Source: Paratinospora sagittata | Taxonomy: Eukaryota > Streptophyta > Magnoliopsida > Ranunculales > Menispermaceae | DNA length: 64,000 bases | Assembly: GCA_035771175.1 (NCBI GenBank) | Contig: CM069593.1 | Span: forward strand, 37,615,741-37,679,740 | Direction of reading: 5' to 3' | Shown: piece after piece, positions 35,470 through 47,064 of the stretch | How the letters are laid out: the number at the start of each line of letters is the position of its first letter | Position numbering within the stretch: the first letter of the stretch is position 1 | Notes under the pieces: model-generated | What the model was told of the DNA's origin: nothing | The model's database searches: none | The model's input: only the letters and a program-made list of their open reading frames with translations | Made by a program: the position numbers and the translations under genes

Positions 35470-36259
35470 ATCTAACTAGAAAATGAACAAACCCCTACTC
35501 TCTGAAAAACTACAAAGCTGCAAAGAATAGAGAAGAATGGACTTCCAAACCAGTAAAAATCCGCAAAATACTTGAAATATAATATGAATCCTGGATTTAA
35601 AAGTGCCAACCTTGCCAATGGAGACTAAAGGAGAGCACCTAGGGCTTGGAATGACCTCCTTGGAATGAAAGAGAATGGAAAAGAGGGCTAAGAAGGAGAT
35701 GAGGGGGAAGATGAAGATGAAGCTGGAAGATGAAAGAATAGAGGAAGAAGCTCCAAAATAATGATCAGAAGAGGAAAAAGTGAGATGGGGAGGCTCAAAG
35801 AATGAGTTGCAGAAGAAAAATGGCGTAGGAAAGCAAGATAAAGGAAAAAAAAAGTATAAAAAAACAACAACAAATACGGCGTTAAAAAAAATCCAACCTC
35901 GTGACCCCAGCGTCGCGCCTCCCACTCCTAGGTGTGGTGGCGCTCAGTCATTTTTTTTCTTCGGCACTCGAGCATGGACATCACGGCTCCAAGTTGGGTG
36001 TCACGGTGCCCACTCCCTGCATAATTTTTTTAACTAAAACCTCTAAACTTACCCTACTAACCCATAAACACATATAACCAACGAAAATATACTCTGCAAC
36101 TCACTCCAAACACCGACATTAACAAAAGGCCTTGCACACACCCCCAAACTTGTATAAAAACCTGTAAAAGAAAAAAAAAACTAAATCAAAATCAAGGAAA
36201 TTCTAAAAAAAATTACGGGATGAATAAAAAAAATAAAAAAAAACGAAAATAATTGGGTT
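35470..36259 (-). other. Non-coding stretch of old Athila-like element
   Basis: No reliable CDS; the frames at 35476-35925 are low-complexity. Contains a purine-rich block (35640-35860), GC-rich CCCAGCGTCGCGCCTCCC near 35907 and AT-rich sequence. On the minus strand it lies between the integrase remnant and the ORF remnant. Confidence 0.45.
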
Positions 36260-36693
36260 GCCTCCCAATGAGCGTTTGAGTTATAGTCCTCTACTGGATT
36301 CTCGTAATACTTATTCTGAATCAGCTTAGGTGATGGAAGACTTTTGATGATCAATCGGTCCTCCCCAATAAAGCTTAAGTCGTTGTCCATTCACCTTGAA
36401 TGTTTGTTTGGAACTCTCCTCCTCAATCTACACTGCCCCATGTGAGAACACATTAATGATGTGAAATGGCCCTGACCATCTGGACTTGAGCTTTCTTGGA
36501 AATAACTTCAATCGAGAGTTGCAAAGGAACACATGTTGACCTGGTTCAAAACGGCGCACCATGATCTTTTTGTCATGTCATCTCTTGGTCTTCTCCTTGT
36601 ACAACTTGGCATTTTCATAGGCTTGTAGATGACGGTTCTCGCTCGTGGCATGCAAATCAAAGTTAAGCTTCTTTATGGCCCAGTAAACATTAT
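36260..36693 (-). pseudogene. Athila-type integrase C-terminal remnant
   Basis: On the minus strand from about 36680 the sequence translates to a typical Athila integrase end: a WAIKKLNFDLHA segment, ENAKLYKEKTKR, then a TGA in place of Trp, HDKKI, RFEPGQ, NSRLKLFP, LKSRW and a VNGQRLK motif, reaching the GGGAGGCAACCCAA passage near 36262. Catalytic core absent. D has the same region at 60350-60660. Confidence 0.75.
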
Positions 36694-37115
36694 TGTCACA
36701 TTGTGTTCTCTTACCCAAAATAATACACAACGAATTGTAAAACCGAAGTGCGAACAATTATGGACATCAACATAGATCTTTTATTCATCCTCCATTAATT
36801 AAGGAGGGTACGAGTACAAGGGTACATTATGTTACATACACGAGCACGAGGCGAAAATACATCTACAAAAACCCCCACACACCTAGATCTACGTTGACGT
36901 CCCGCTCTCTACACGCCTCTTTCGCATGTAGTACCGACGGCTCTCGTTCTAGAATGCAATGTCTAAGAGCCTAGGAAAAATATCAACGGGGTGAGCAAAA
37001 TAGCTCAGTGGATCTAGCAAGTTAAGCGTATCATTTACAAGAAGATAAATATAACAATGCATAGAATAATGCATATTAATCCATGTCAAGCAATATAATC
37101 ATGAAATGCAGTAGT
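36694..37115 (-). mobile_element. Truncated LTR remnant, unassigned family
   Basis: Non-coding. Left edge TGTCACATTG looks like the complement of an LTR end; GGTGAGCAAAATAGCTCAG near 36991 is the complement of the CTGAGCTA...GCTCACC passage found in LTRs F, H and I. Cut on the right by element G. Confidence 0.4.
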
Positions 37116-37354
37116 TGTTGGCCCAGATGTGTCTGAGAGGAGGAGGGGGGAGGGAGGGGGTGAATTTGACACTTAGCAAATTTTGACCTTTCTTTTGAAT
37201 GTATGAAATATTGAAAGTAGATTAATAAAGTATAGTATATAAACACAATGACCGTAAAGGAAACAATACAAACAAGATTTATAGTGGTTCGCCCTCGCCT
37301 ACATCCGCTACCGAACCTCCTCAATTAGGATTTGTTCAAACTCCATTAAAGATC

Positions 37355-37511
37355 TTCTTATGGGTGAAGACCAAACCGGTACACTTTCTCCACTTACGGG
37401 TATGAGAAGAACCGTTATACTTTCTCAACTTTCGGGTGTGGGAAGAACCTTTTCTCAACTTCCGGGAATGAGAATAATCTTTTCTCAACTTCTGGGTGTG
37501 AGAAGAACCGT
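37355..37511 (-). repeat. Four to five ~35-bp tandem units in G's 3' LTR
   Basis: Repeating CTCAACTT-CGGG-TGAGAAGAACC with small changes. The 5' LTR has only one or two units (ACGGGTGAGAACC near 44305), so the array varies between the two LTRs. Confidence 0.75.
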
Positions 37512-38067
37512 TACAACTTTGAGCAACACTTTCTCTAACCCAGTGGAAAACCAGTCACTAATATCAAAATACAAGATGAGATATGATTCCCTTTACTTAG
37601 AATAAAAGTGATACTTACAAAGCTTTGGATTGAGCCTTTTGTTACCATAGATTCAGCAAAATATGTATGATGAAGTTCAGCTAAAAGCTGGTTCAAAAAG
37701 CTTTCGTCTTCTTCAATGGATTTATAAAAAGATATAGATGAAGGTCAACTAATCCAAAAGACTTAATGTATTTCAAAAGATCGTAAATTTAAAGCAGTGA
37801 GTAGAAGACTAACTTTCAAAAGTTTTTTTGCACAAGTGAAAACTATTAAACGTTTTGAATGATTTTTCAGTTTTGTATTTGATAGATCGAGTGTCTTTGA
37901 TCTGCACTAAGGCAACATATGTATAGAAATAGCAGTGGCGTAATGGACTTGGTATTTTTGGCACACAGTTATTTCAAAAACAACAAACACATTCTTTTCT
38001 GAAACAAATCGATTCATCTCTGTACGACGACAACACCTGAATTTTTTGATCTTTCACAGAAGAGGAA

Positions 38068-38482
38068 TGTCACACCTGGGTTGCACACAGTGCCTCCTAC
38101 CCAGGGTGATGAGTACCCCCGCAGGGCATACTTCAGCCATAACACCACATAATATTTTCCCATCCCGTCACACACCCACGGTGGTATGGGGACGCACCCC
38201 CGGGATCATTTGTCCACACTATTCATCATGAATAGTGTAGGGCCTCCCCCGGATTAAAACCTCAAACCTCATATAGGTTGATTTTGCAATCCGAATAACC
38301 ACTGTCAGTAACCACTATTCATGATGAATAGTATGAACAAATGATCCCGGGGATGCGTCCCCATACCACTGTGGGTGTGTGACGAGATGGGACAATATTA
38401 TGTGGTGCTATGGCTGGAGTATGCCTTGCGGGGGTACTCATCACCCTGGATAAGGGGCACTGTGTGCAACCCAGGTGTGACA
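38068..38482. mobile_element. Hairpin (foldback) element, copy 1, 415 bp
   Basis: Starts TGTCACACCTGGGTTGC and ends with its complement GCAACCCAGGTGTGACA. About 165 bp on each side are inverted copies, with a non-repeated loop near 38240-38320. Perfect AGGAA duplications at 38063-38067 and 38483-38487. No coding capacity. The 5-bp duplication and TG...CA ends are those of retroviral-type integration, and GGTGTGACA is also the 3' end of the chromovirus LTRs here. Copy 2 is at 47065-47379. Confidence 0.85.
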
Positions 38483-38606
38483 AGGAATGTTGTGATAAAG
38501 TATTAGAACGTTCTGAAAAGTTTCAAAAAGTTCTGAAAAGTTTTGCACAGTTCTGAAAAGGTATATTGTAAAAGTGTACGTGTTAGAACAGTGACAGTGT
38601 TGGATT

Positions 38607-39080
38607 AGCGTCCTGACGCATAAAACTAACTTTGTCGTTTTGTTCCTTAAGCGTTCTCATGAACCATAAGCGTTTTGCTGAACTATGAAGTGAGGGTGCT
38701 ACTTAATCGTAAGCGTCCTAACTTTCTTCGCGATTAAAAACTACTAAACTTTATGAGGGCACTAATCCACAATTAGCGTCCTGCCTTGTTTTAAATACTT
38801 AGAGTCATGAGGGCGCTACAAATGAGTAAGTGTCATAATATTTTAAAAGCAATTTAAAACTCAAAAAACAATCAGCGAGCTAATACTGTATCAGTGTCCT
38901 GACAAGTTCACAGGTTGACTTAAATAAGGTCGTTATTGATGAAGTAAGCATCCTTATGAATAAGTACATTTCAACCTTGAACAGTATGCGTCCTAATGTA
39001 TTATCAGTGTCTTGACCTACCAAGTCCAAGAGGGCACTGCTAAGACATTAGTGTCCTGAAAGATGTATCAGCATCCTAAT
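38607..39080 (-). repeat. Cluster of AGCGTCCT-like words in G's 3' LTR
   Basis: About a dozen degenerate AG(C/T)GTCCT words, several alternating with GAGGGCGCT/GAGGGCACT. Examples start near 38607, 38723, 38777 and 38896. Could be remnants of the palindromic words known from Sirevirus LTRs. Confidence 0.45.
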
Positions 39081-39487
39081 AGACATTTAAAAATAGTGTA
39101 AAAAAAAACTTGACAAATGCAATTAAAGTTTCGATATTTTTGGATCAAATCAAACATAGATAATTCAATGCAAATGATCAAAAAACAACTCGACTAAAAC
39201 ATGCAGTCATGCATATTGCTGAATCATATGATAATGAAGGTTCTACAACCTAAACACAATCTAATCATATAACGATATATATATATATTCTTTAAGTGAT
39301 CATGGTCTTTAGATGGATTTTGACAACACGTTTACCATGCATCATTGATTCTTCGAAACTTTCATGTAGGATTAGATGTGTTAGGCAAATAATGTTATTA
39401 TAAACAGAATATGGTTTGTGATCATCAAAATATCGTTCATATAAGGGACATACTCTTATAAGGGACATGAGGATAATTGGTTCAACA

Positions 39488-39502
39488 ATCTCCCCATTTT
39501 TT
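39488..39502 (-). promoter_or_regulatory. Polypurine tract of G
   Basis: The complement reads AAAAAATGGGGAGAT directly before the TGTTGAACC LTR start. A second purine tract (complement of TTCTCCCCCTTTTG near 39690) lies upstream, as often in this lineage. Confidence 0.65.
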
Positions 39503-39716
39503 ATGATTTCAAACACATTGTTATAGGCTTTGAAGCAAGCTAAAATAATGAGTGTGAATATGCATGTTTTGCATTGATAATGTTATGCAAACACATTACT
39601 AATGCTCCTTATTTCATATGATATGAGTTTAGCACCAAGGAATATACTAAAACTCCCCCTGAGTTTATGATGCTTCAATGATATTACTTCTCCCCCTTTT
39701 GAAAATATAAAAAAGA

Positions 39717-40121
39717 TTAAAGTATTATGAAGTATGTCTCCCCATTGAGAGAAGTAAGCATCAAAATATCACAAATTAGTCTCAGAGAACATGCCAAGCT
39801 CTCTTCAAATGTGAACGAACTGGTCTTAGGTAAAGATTTAGTAAATATATCAGCCAATTGTTCTTTTTTGCCTATTTGAGACAGTGTAACTTCTCCATTT
39901 TGCACATGATTCTGCAAGAAGTGATGTGTGATTTGAATATGTTTAGTTCGGGAGTGCAATACAGGATTTTTAGATATGTTAATAGCACTTGTATTGTCAC
40001 ACAGAATTTCAGCACATTGAACAAATATTTGATAATCCTGAAGTTGTTGTTTTATGTCCAAGATTTGAGAACAACAACTTCCAGCTGCAACATATTTTGT
40101 TTCAACTGTGGATAGTGCCAC
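39717..40121 (-). pseudogene. Copia RNase H fragment
   Basis: 134 residues; motifs include ALSTVETKYVAA (usual ALSTAEAEYIAA), CDNTSAINISKNPVLHSRTKHI and EQLADIFTKSLP, the characteristic end of copia pol. Upstream (40122-40481) the RT-RNase H connection is readable only with stops. Confidence 0.85.
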
Positions 40122-41794
40122 CGAGTGTTACTTGCAAAACCAAGAAATTAAAGAATTTCCAAGAAAGTGACAAAATCTGGAGGTACTTTTCCTATCAGTT
40201 AGACTACCGTCATAGTCAGAGTCTACATAACTTTTCAGGTCAAAAGTAGTACCTTTGGAATACCAAATTCCTAGGTTTGTTGTGCCATTGATGTATCTGA
40301 ATATTCATTTGACACATTTTAAGTGAGATTCTTTAGGTTATTATTGAAACCTTGCACAAAGACAAACATTGAACATAATGTCAGGTCTACTTGTTGTTAA
40401 GTATAATAGGCTTCCAATAATACTTCGATAAAGTTTAGAATCAATAGGTTTTCTTTTTTCATCCTTATCTAATTTAATTGTCTAGTTACAGGGAGTATCA
40501 ATTGATTTCAAATTATTCTTTCGAAACATTTTAACCATTTCCTTAGCATACTTTGATTGGCTTATGAAGGTTCTTTTTGGCATTTGGTTAATTTGCAAGC
40601 CGAGAAAGTATGTAAGTTCTCCCATCGTACTCATTTCAAATTCCTTTTGCATTAATTTTGAAAACTCATCACATAACTTTTTGTTTGATGTACCAAAAAG
40701 TATATCATCCACATATATTTGAACAATAAGCATATTATCATTATGGTGTTTGATAAACAAAGTTGGATCAAGCTTTCCTTTTTGAAGTTCATGATCTAAA
40801 ATAAACGAACTCAGTCGATCACACCAAGCTCTTGAAGCTTGTCTTAATCTATATAAGGCTTTGTGGAGTTTGAACACATAATCAGGGTTTTGAGCATCCT
40901 CAAACCCTGGAGGTTGTTCTACATACCTTTTCATTGATGTATCCATTTAGAAATGCACTCTTTACATCCATTTGGTATAAGGGAAAATCTTGTAACAAGC
41001 ATAGGCAAGTAGCATTTTTATTGCCTCTAATCTTGCTACTGGGGCAAAGGCTTCTTTGAAGTCTATGCCTTCTTCTTGGTTGTACCCTTGTGCAACCAAT
41101 CTAGCCTTATTTCGGACAATGATACCTTGTTCATTCTTTTTGTTCCTAAAAATCCATTTGGTTCCTATAACAGATTGATGAAATGGTCTAGGAACTAATT
41201 CTCATACTTTGTTTCTCATAAAGTGTCCTAGCTTTTCTTGCATAGCAAGAATCCAGTTTTCATCTTTCAGTACATCTTTCACTTTAATTGGTTCAAATTG
41301 CGATACAAAAGCAACAAGCTCTTGATCTCTCTGAATTGAAGCTCTAGTGGATACTCCCTTTTGTGGATCACCTTAAATTTGATCTTTGGATAGGCCTTGA
41401 AGCAATCTAGAGTTTTTAGAAGTTTCTAAAGACATTTCAGTCTCAAGATTAAGATTTATGCTCTTAGTTGTCTTGGGTTCATCATCATCAAAGTTTAATT
41501 GTTTAAATTCATCCTCAAGACTTTTCTTATTTTCACTTTCATCAAAATTTACATGAATTGATTCTTCTACAATTTGATTAGATTTATTGAAAACTCTATA
41601 GGCTCTACTGTGAGAAGAGTATCCTAAAAATATTACTATATCAGATTTAGGTTCAAACTTGTCTAAGTTGTCTTTATCATTTAGGATAAAACACTTACAT
41701 CCAAATACTCGAAAGTAACTAATGTTGGGTGTTTTACCTTTTCATAGTTCATATGGAGTTTTATTCAAGTCTTTCCTAATTAGGATTTTGTTCA
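40122..41794 (-). pseudogene. Copia reverse transcriptase, broken
   Basis: Intact piece 40946-40482 carries VEQPPGF, LHKALYRLRQA and the catalytic YVDDI (in VQIYVDDILFG), and ends near KSIDTP. Upstream, 41100-40947 has recognisable [11 protein letters not shown] and EGIDF passages with stops, and 41794-41200 is the integrase C-terminal and linker region, heavily decayed. Confidence 0.85.
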
Positions 41795-42748
41795 TTACAT
41801 AGCAGATTGTGTTAATAGCTTCCCTCCAAAAATGATTTGCAGTGTTATACTCATTAAGCATTGTTCTACACGCAAAGTCTTATTTTTCCTCTCAACTACA
41901 CCATTTTGTTGTGGTCTCCTAGGGGCCGAGAGATGGTGAGTGTAACCTTGATTATTGCAGAATTCTTCAAGATTTTTATTAACAAATTCGCCTCCTCTAT
42001 CACTTCTAATTATGTTGATTTTATGACCCTTTTCATTTTCAACTCTTTTACAAAATTTTATAAATAGTTCGCATGCATCAGATATGTAAGCCAATAGAAA
42101 TACCCAAGTAAATCAAGTAAAGTCATCAACAATCACAAATACATAAGATTTACCACCTAAGTTTTGGGTTTTGGTTGGTTCGAAGAGATCCATGTGAATC
42201 AGTTCGAGAGCTCTAGAAGTAGATTGATGCCTCTTGCTCTTAAAAGATGATCGGGTACGCTTACCAAGTTGACATGGTTCACATACCTTGTCTTTTGAGT
42301 ATATTCCCTTCGAAATACCCTTGGCAAGATCATGTTTTACAATTCTAGATATATTATCCATACTAACATGAGCAAGTCTTCTATGCCATAGCCATGCATT
42401 ATTACAAGAAATAGCACTTAAACATGCTACATTTTGTTTCTTCATGTCATTAAGATTTGTGTAATACACATTTTTAAGTCTAGATGTCGTGAATGCAACA
42501 AATTTATCTACATGCTTGCCAATGTACTTATTTGCTTTAAATGAAATGTCATAACCCTTGTCACATAATTGAGTTATGCTCAAGAGATTATGCTTCAGCC
42601 CTTTAACATAAAGTACATCAGATATGGATAGAAAATCATTACCAATGATTCCAATGCCTTCAATATCACATTTGTTGTTGTCTCCGAAGGTGACCTTTCC
42701 TCCTTTCTTTTTTTCAAGGTGCAAAAATTTAGACTTATCTCCAGTCAT
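41795..42748 (-). pseudogene. Copia protease end, pre-integrase domain and integrase
   Basis: 42748-42113 starts at MTGDKS, just after an LDSS where the protease usually has DSG (preceded by TGA in place of Trp at about 42771). The HHCC zinc site is seen as WHRRLAHVS and CEPCQLGK. First catalytic Asp in HMDLFEP, second in RSDRGGEF, Glu in QQNGVVERKN (42094-41795). A TGA separates the two pieces near 42112. Confidence 0.88.
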
Positions 42749-43054
42749 ATGCCTTGAGCAGCTGCTGTCTAGAAATCATAGTTCTTCGTTTTTGCTCATC
42801 TACACGACATAAAATACTTTTGACTTTGGCACCCATGCTACTTTGGGTCCATCCATGTTAGCATCAATAAGGACAGATTTTTCAATCCATGCATATTTCC
42901 TTTTCTTCCCATTTAATACAATACATCTAAGCATGGTATGACCTTCCCTATGACACTTGTGGCATTTCGGTCTTTTGGTCAGGAAAGTGTTATATTCCTT
43001 TTGTTTTGACCCGTTTGTACAACTTAAGCCAGCTTTGTCAAATGCACATCTTTG
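42749..43054 (-). pseudogene. Gag-protease link with a second zinc knuckle
   Basis: The complement encodes CHKCHREGHTMLRC (C-x2-C-x4-H-x4-C) near 42920-42965, then a WVPK passage and a TGA just before LDSS. Sirevirus-type gag proteins often have two knuckles. Confidence 0.6.
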
Positions 43055-43735
43055 TTATCCCAGCATCATGTCAAATAATTTTTTACCTTTGGTGAACTTG
43101 ATCACAATGCAGTTCAGGTCTTCCTTTTCCCTTCTTAGTGTTTTGTTTTCATTTTTCAGTTTCTGAACAACTTTCTTAAGTTGTTCATTATCTAGGGATA
43201 GTCCGTCTAGCTCTTCTTGTTGAAACTCTATTTCCTCAAGAGCTTCTTCAAGACTTTGGTTGAGTTTTTCATTCTTCTTAATTTCTTTACTGAGCTTTGT
43301 CTTAAGATCATGCATATAAATATCAAAAGTATTAACTTCGTCAATAGGTTCAGATTTTACCTCTGTGTTTGCCATTAAGCACAATGTAGCCGTGTGATCT
43401 GAATTTGGCTCATCCTCACTTGAACTTGAGTCATCCCACGTGGATTTGAGAACTTTCTTATCCTTCATTTTTGAACATGTGTTCTTCTTATATCTAGTGG
43501 GACATTCACTCTTTACATGACCTGGTTTGTTACAACCATAACAAATTAACTCTACAGGTTTTGACTCTGGTTTCTTCCCTTTGTGAAATTTTGAGTAGGA
43601 GCCACTCTTACTCTTTCTCCTAATTAACCTATTAAATTTCCTAGATAACATAGCCATGTGATCTTCAGAGTCTGAATCATCTTCAGATGATTCCTCTCTA
43701 GCTCTTTTAATAGACTCAGGAGCTTTGGATGCCAT
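43055..43735 (-). pseudogene. Copia gag lacking its capsid-like N-terminal domain
   Basis: 226 residues from the ATG at 43735. After seven residues (MASKAPE) it passes straight to the usual post-capsid sequence SIKRAREESSEDDSDSEDH. A CCHC knuckle CYGCNKPGHVKSEC follows, then a Ser/Asp-rich stretch and a C-terminal coiled coil (about residues 130-215). The about 200-residue capsid-like domain expected at the N-terminus is missing, and only about 330 bp separate the primer site from the gag ATG. The product could not form particles by itself. Confidence 0.75.
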
Positions 43736-44068
43736 TAGAGAGTGAGGAAGGAGACGAAAATGAAAAAGATGAATGCGAAACAATTTCGCGCTCAAAAATA
43801 GAAGTAAAGAGAGATAGAAACGTATGGAGCAAGCTAATGGGCATCGAAAACAGAGTTTGCAATAAATGCAAGAATGACATTTGAGACATGCGCCGAAGAA
43901 TATGATTTAAACAAAAAATAATTAAAACTAGGTGGATACGACTAGGTGGGAGAGATTAAGTTCTAGGATTTATATCCTAAGACACGAAATACGAAGACAC
44001 CAAGACGAACTCAATAAAATGACCAAAGGATCTAGACTCTAGGTTGTTAGACCATATTTTAGAGAATC

Positions 44069-44081
44069 CGCTCTGATACCA
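44069..44081 (-). promoter_or_regulatory. Primer binding site of G (initiator Met tRNA)
   Basis: Complement reads TGGTATCAGAGCG, two bases after the LTR end ...GGACCAACA. Confidence 0.85.
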
Positions 44082-44083
44082 CT

Positions 44084-44368
44084 TGTTGGTCCACCCAAAA
44101 GGGGGGTGAATTGGGTACGATGGTCAATTTTAAATATCTCTTGCAATAACTTAGTGATATACATGAGTATATTGGAATTGGATGCAAAACTAGAGCACAA
44201 ACTAAATTGCAAATGTGAGACACAAATTTATAGTGGTTTGGCCGAGCCTACGTCCACTACCTAATCTCCCAATTAGAATTTTCTCAATCCAATAACTGAT
44301 TCTCTTACGGGTGAGAACCAAACCATTACAACTACCCTTTTACAGGTTAAAGGCAAACCTATCCTTTT
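44084..44368 (-). repeat. 5' LTR of G, segment 1 (3' part of the LTR)
   Basis: Starts TGTTGGTCCACCC on the plus strand and matches the 3' LTR. Interrupted at 44369 by LTR H; CTTTT at 44364-44368 is the left target duplication. Continues at 48848. Confidence 0.75.
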
Positions 44369-45711
44369 TCGAGTGTCCTTGCATGATTTTAGGTCATAGA
44401 GAGTGCGCATGAAGTTTCGGAACCATCAGAGACCCGTTCGATGCCAAAACATGTCGAAAATGGTGTTTTGGATCCAGTGGAGCTCGCTCCATAGAGGAAG
44501 AAATTTATGTCACAAATTACATCAATGGTTTGATCTCCTAGATCCGTGGTCCGATTGAGCTGAAAGTTTGTCATCTCATTGGTACCTGATATATCTTTAT
44601 TATGAACGGTGACGATCTTGATCAGAGATACCTACTGTGAGTTATAAGACTCCAAACATTGTTTCATGGATTTTCGAATTTTCTTACGTAGTTTTGATCA
44701 AACAGTTGGATCTCCCAATCCCACCGTTGGATTGAGTTGAAAGTTTACCAGAATGTTGGTAACTAAATTATGCAACTTTTAACAGTTAAGATGTTAAATT
44801 GGTGAGTAGTGTGCATGATATTGACTATCTAAGTGAAAGTATTGCAACAGGAAAACTGATTTTTTAACAGTTTTTAACAACTTTTAGTTATGGGCCCAAA
44901 CACTTCTATATAGGCTATTGACTCAGTTTTTTCAGCTCATTTGCACATCTTGCACTTGAGAAAGAGGAGAGAAGAGCTGGAGGAGAGAAATGAGAGGAAA
45001 AATTAGGGTTTGGTGATTTCTTGCTCAAGAACACCTAAGGTTTGCATTTTTCCTCCATTTCTTCCTTGAATCTCTCTATTAGTTGCATGATAGCTTTATT
45101 TTGAGCATGAGGGTTTCATTTTGATGCATGCATTGTGATGAACCTTGGATGGGTGGAAAACCAAAGTTGGAGTTGAGTCTTGCATGTCACATATGTGTGA
45201 TTAGAGAGTGTTAGGAGTACACTAATGGTGAAACCCCCAAGTTTCTAGCAAGAAATTGGAAGGGTTTAGTTCAAATGACCTATACTTAGTTTATGACCTT
45301 AGACTTTTTTAAAATCTTTGCATGTCAACTATGTTGATCTAGTGGCCATTGTGGATGATTCCATGTTCCAAGATCAGTAAAATTCATGGCTGAACACGGT
45401 GGCCTAGTGTAAAATTGGCAATATGGCCTATGTATGAAAATTTTCAGATTTGGGGTTTTTGATGCTCTTGATATAAAATCTGGAAAATTATGCAATGTAG
45501 GTCTAATTGGACATGATTAGGGTTGTTTGATGATTGAATTCAGTGGGTTCTCATAATGGACACCCTAAGGTTGACTAATTTTGATCTAGGCTAAGTATTT
45601 GGCATTTTTCATGTACTTTGGTAATTTTGCATGTAATTTGGGGATTTTGCCCAAATTGAGACTTTTCACCCAAAGCAAGTCAATTTATGAAATTGACTTG
45701 GAGATTGTTTA

Positions 45712-45797
45712 TGTCACACCCCGCCCGGGCGCGCCTAAACCGGCAGTACACTCACGGAAGGGGCGCGCATTTGGAATTATCACAATGGTCATATCAT
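45712..45797 (-). repeat. Chromovirus LTR 3'-end fragment in element C
   Basis: Complement matches the final ...ATTCCAAATGCGCGCC...GGTTTAGGCGCG(C/T)CCGGGCGGGGTGTGACA of A and B LTRs. It joins directly to the middle of ORF1 near 45797, so everything between ORF1 and the LTR end has been deleted. Confidence 0.85.
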
Positions 45798-45799
45798 AG

Positions 45800-46831
45800 T
45801 ACTTTGTCTATCTTGAGGTTGATTTAGGGTGGCAAATAACTCTTCCTCAGTGAATAGTCGATCGGTTGGATCATTATTCGGGACTGGGTTTGATGTAGGA
45901 TTCTGATTTGGTTCATTATTTGGTACTTCCCTCACAGGAATCTTGCGTCGACTTTTTCCATGACAACGTCCATGTTCGTCTCTCATTCTTTCGACATTTC
46001 CTATCGTCACGCCGAATACTTCCTCATCAGTTACCCCTCCCCTCGTGACATATATCTTGAAGATAGAAGATGTTGTAACTGGCTCAGTGATCTACTTCGA
46101 AGTCCCATCAAAAATGTTGATGTTTGCTTCGTATAGCATCCTCATGATCAAGACTCCATAACAGAGGAATTCCTTTCTCAAAGGGTTTTGAATCACCCTC
46201 AACATTTGTTGGATGATGATTGTGGTAGGGAAACCTTTATTTTCTTCTCTATGCAATACAACACAAGAAGTTGGGCACTTGACATAGTGCCTCTAGTCCC
46301 CCTTTCTGGCAAGATGTTGCCGAATACGATCTTTCCAAAGCCGGCAAGAGATGGCTTAAGATGATTGTTTGAGAGGTTGGTGTACGCCGATTGAGTGTAT
46401 GGCTCTTTGGCGAGGGAATTGAACAATTGTTCATTAGACTCAGCGATCTCTGCAACTGTCTGGGGTTCGTGTGGATCAATAATTCTCTTCTCAATCGGAA
46501 TCTCTATAAGTCGAGCAATAATCTCGATGTTGATAGAAATTTTTATTCCCATGATTGTTGTCTCCAAAACAGGGCTGATCCCATCTTCTTGAAGTCTCAC
46601 GCAATTCATGGCTTCGTAGAAGGATCTCACCAAGTTGTAAGAGCCGTGACCCTCAACTTTTGTTATGTTCTACCACCCCAGAGTTGCGAGTTTGTCGTGA
46701 AGGATTGGACGGAGGCGGAGATCTCTATTGTCGATGCTCCTCATAGTCATAACCTCCCTTTTCGGCAATTCCTTGAGTCTAGTGGGAATTGGTTCCCTAC
46801 TACTAGAAGTTGCTCCTTTACTTGAGGCCAT
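45800..46831 (-). pseudogene. ORF1 copy in element C, truncated and broken
   Basis: Starts at ATG 46831, after a CTTTCAG acceptor as in A and B. Readable with a stop at about 46675 (TAG after a GW pair), a 1-bp deletion near 46223 and another stop near 46098. The sequence ends inside the Pro/Asn-rich region, about residue 340 of 530. Closer to B's ORF1 than to A's in several passages (REVMTMRSIDN, ISPVLETT). Confidence 0.85.
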
Positions 46832-47064
46832 TATTTTGCTGAAAGGAAAATAAATTTGTGAAAGACAAAATATATTCCTAACATTTTTTTAAAAATTTAT
46901 TCTTTGTCCGATAGACAATATTTTCTATTTTTTTATTTTATTTTTATGTTTATGTCATCATGTAATCAAAATTCTTCATTAGCAATATGATATATATATA
47001 TATCGTATACATATATGAATGTATAGATATATATATTTAATCATAACTATACATAAGGCCTTTT
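46832..47064 (-). other. Chromovirus leader fragment in element C
   Basis: Complement matches the end of B's leader (GTTATGATTAAATATATATATC to the CTTTCAG acceptor). No primer site or LTR start precedes it; the hairpin is there instead. Confidence 0.75.

Larger units (their letters stand above)
37116..39487 (-). repeat. 3' LTR of element G, with hairpin insertion
   Basis: Plus-strand left edge TGTTGGCCC and right edge GGTTCAACA, i.e. in its own direction TGTTGAACC...GGGCCAACA. About 1.95 kb without the hairpin at 38068-38482 and its duplication. The passage TTTATAGTGGTTCGCCC...CCTACATCCGCTACC matches the 5' LTR near 44229. Confidence 0.8.

Noticed and set aside
35476..36037. Minus-strand 149-residue and plus-strand 85-residue ORFs
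   Set aside because: Low-complexity Phe/Ser-rich and Lys-rich translations of a purine tract; no domain and no support in other copies.
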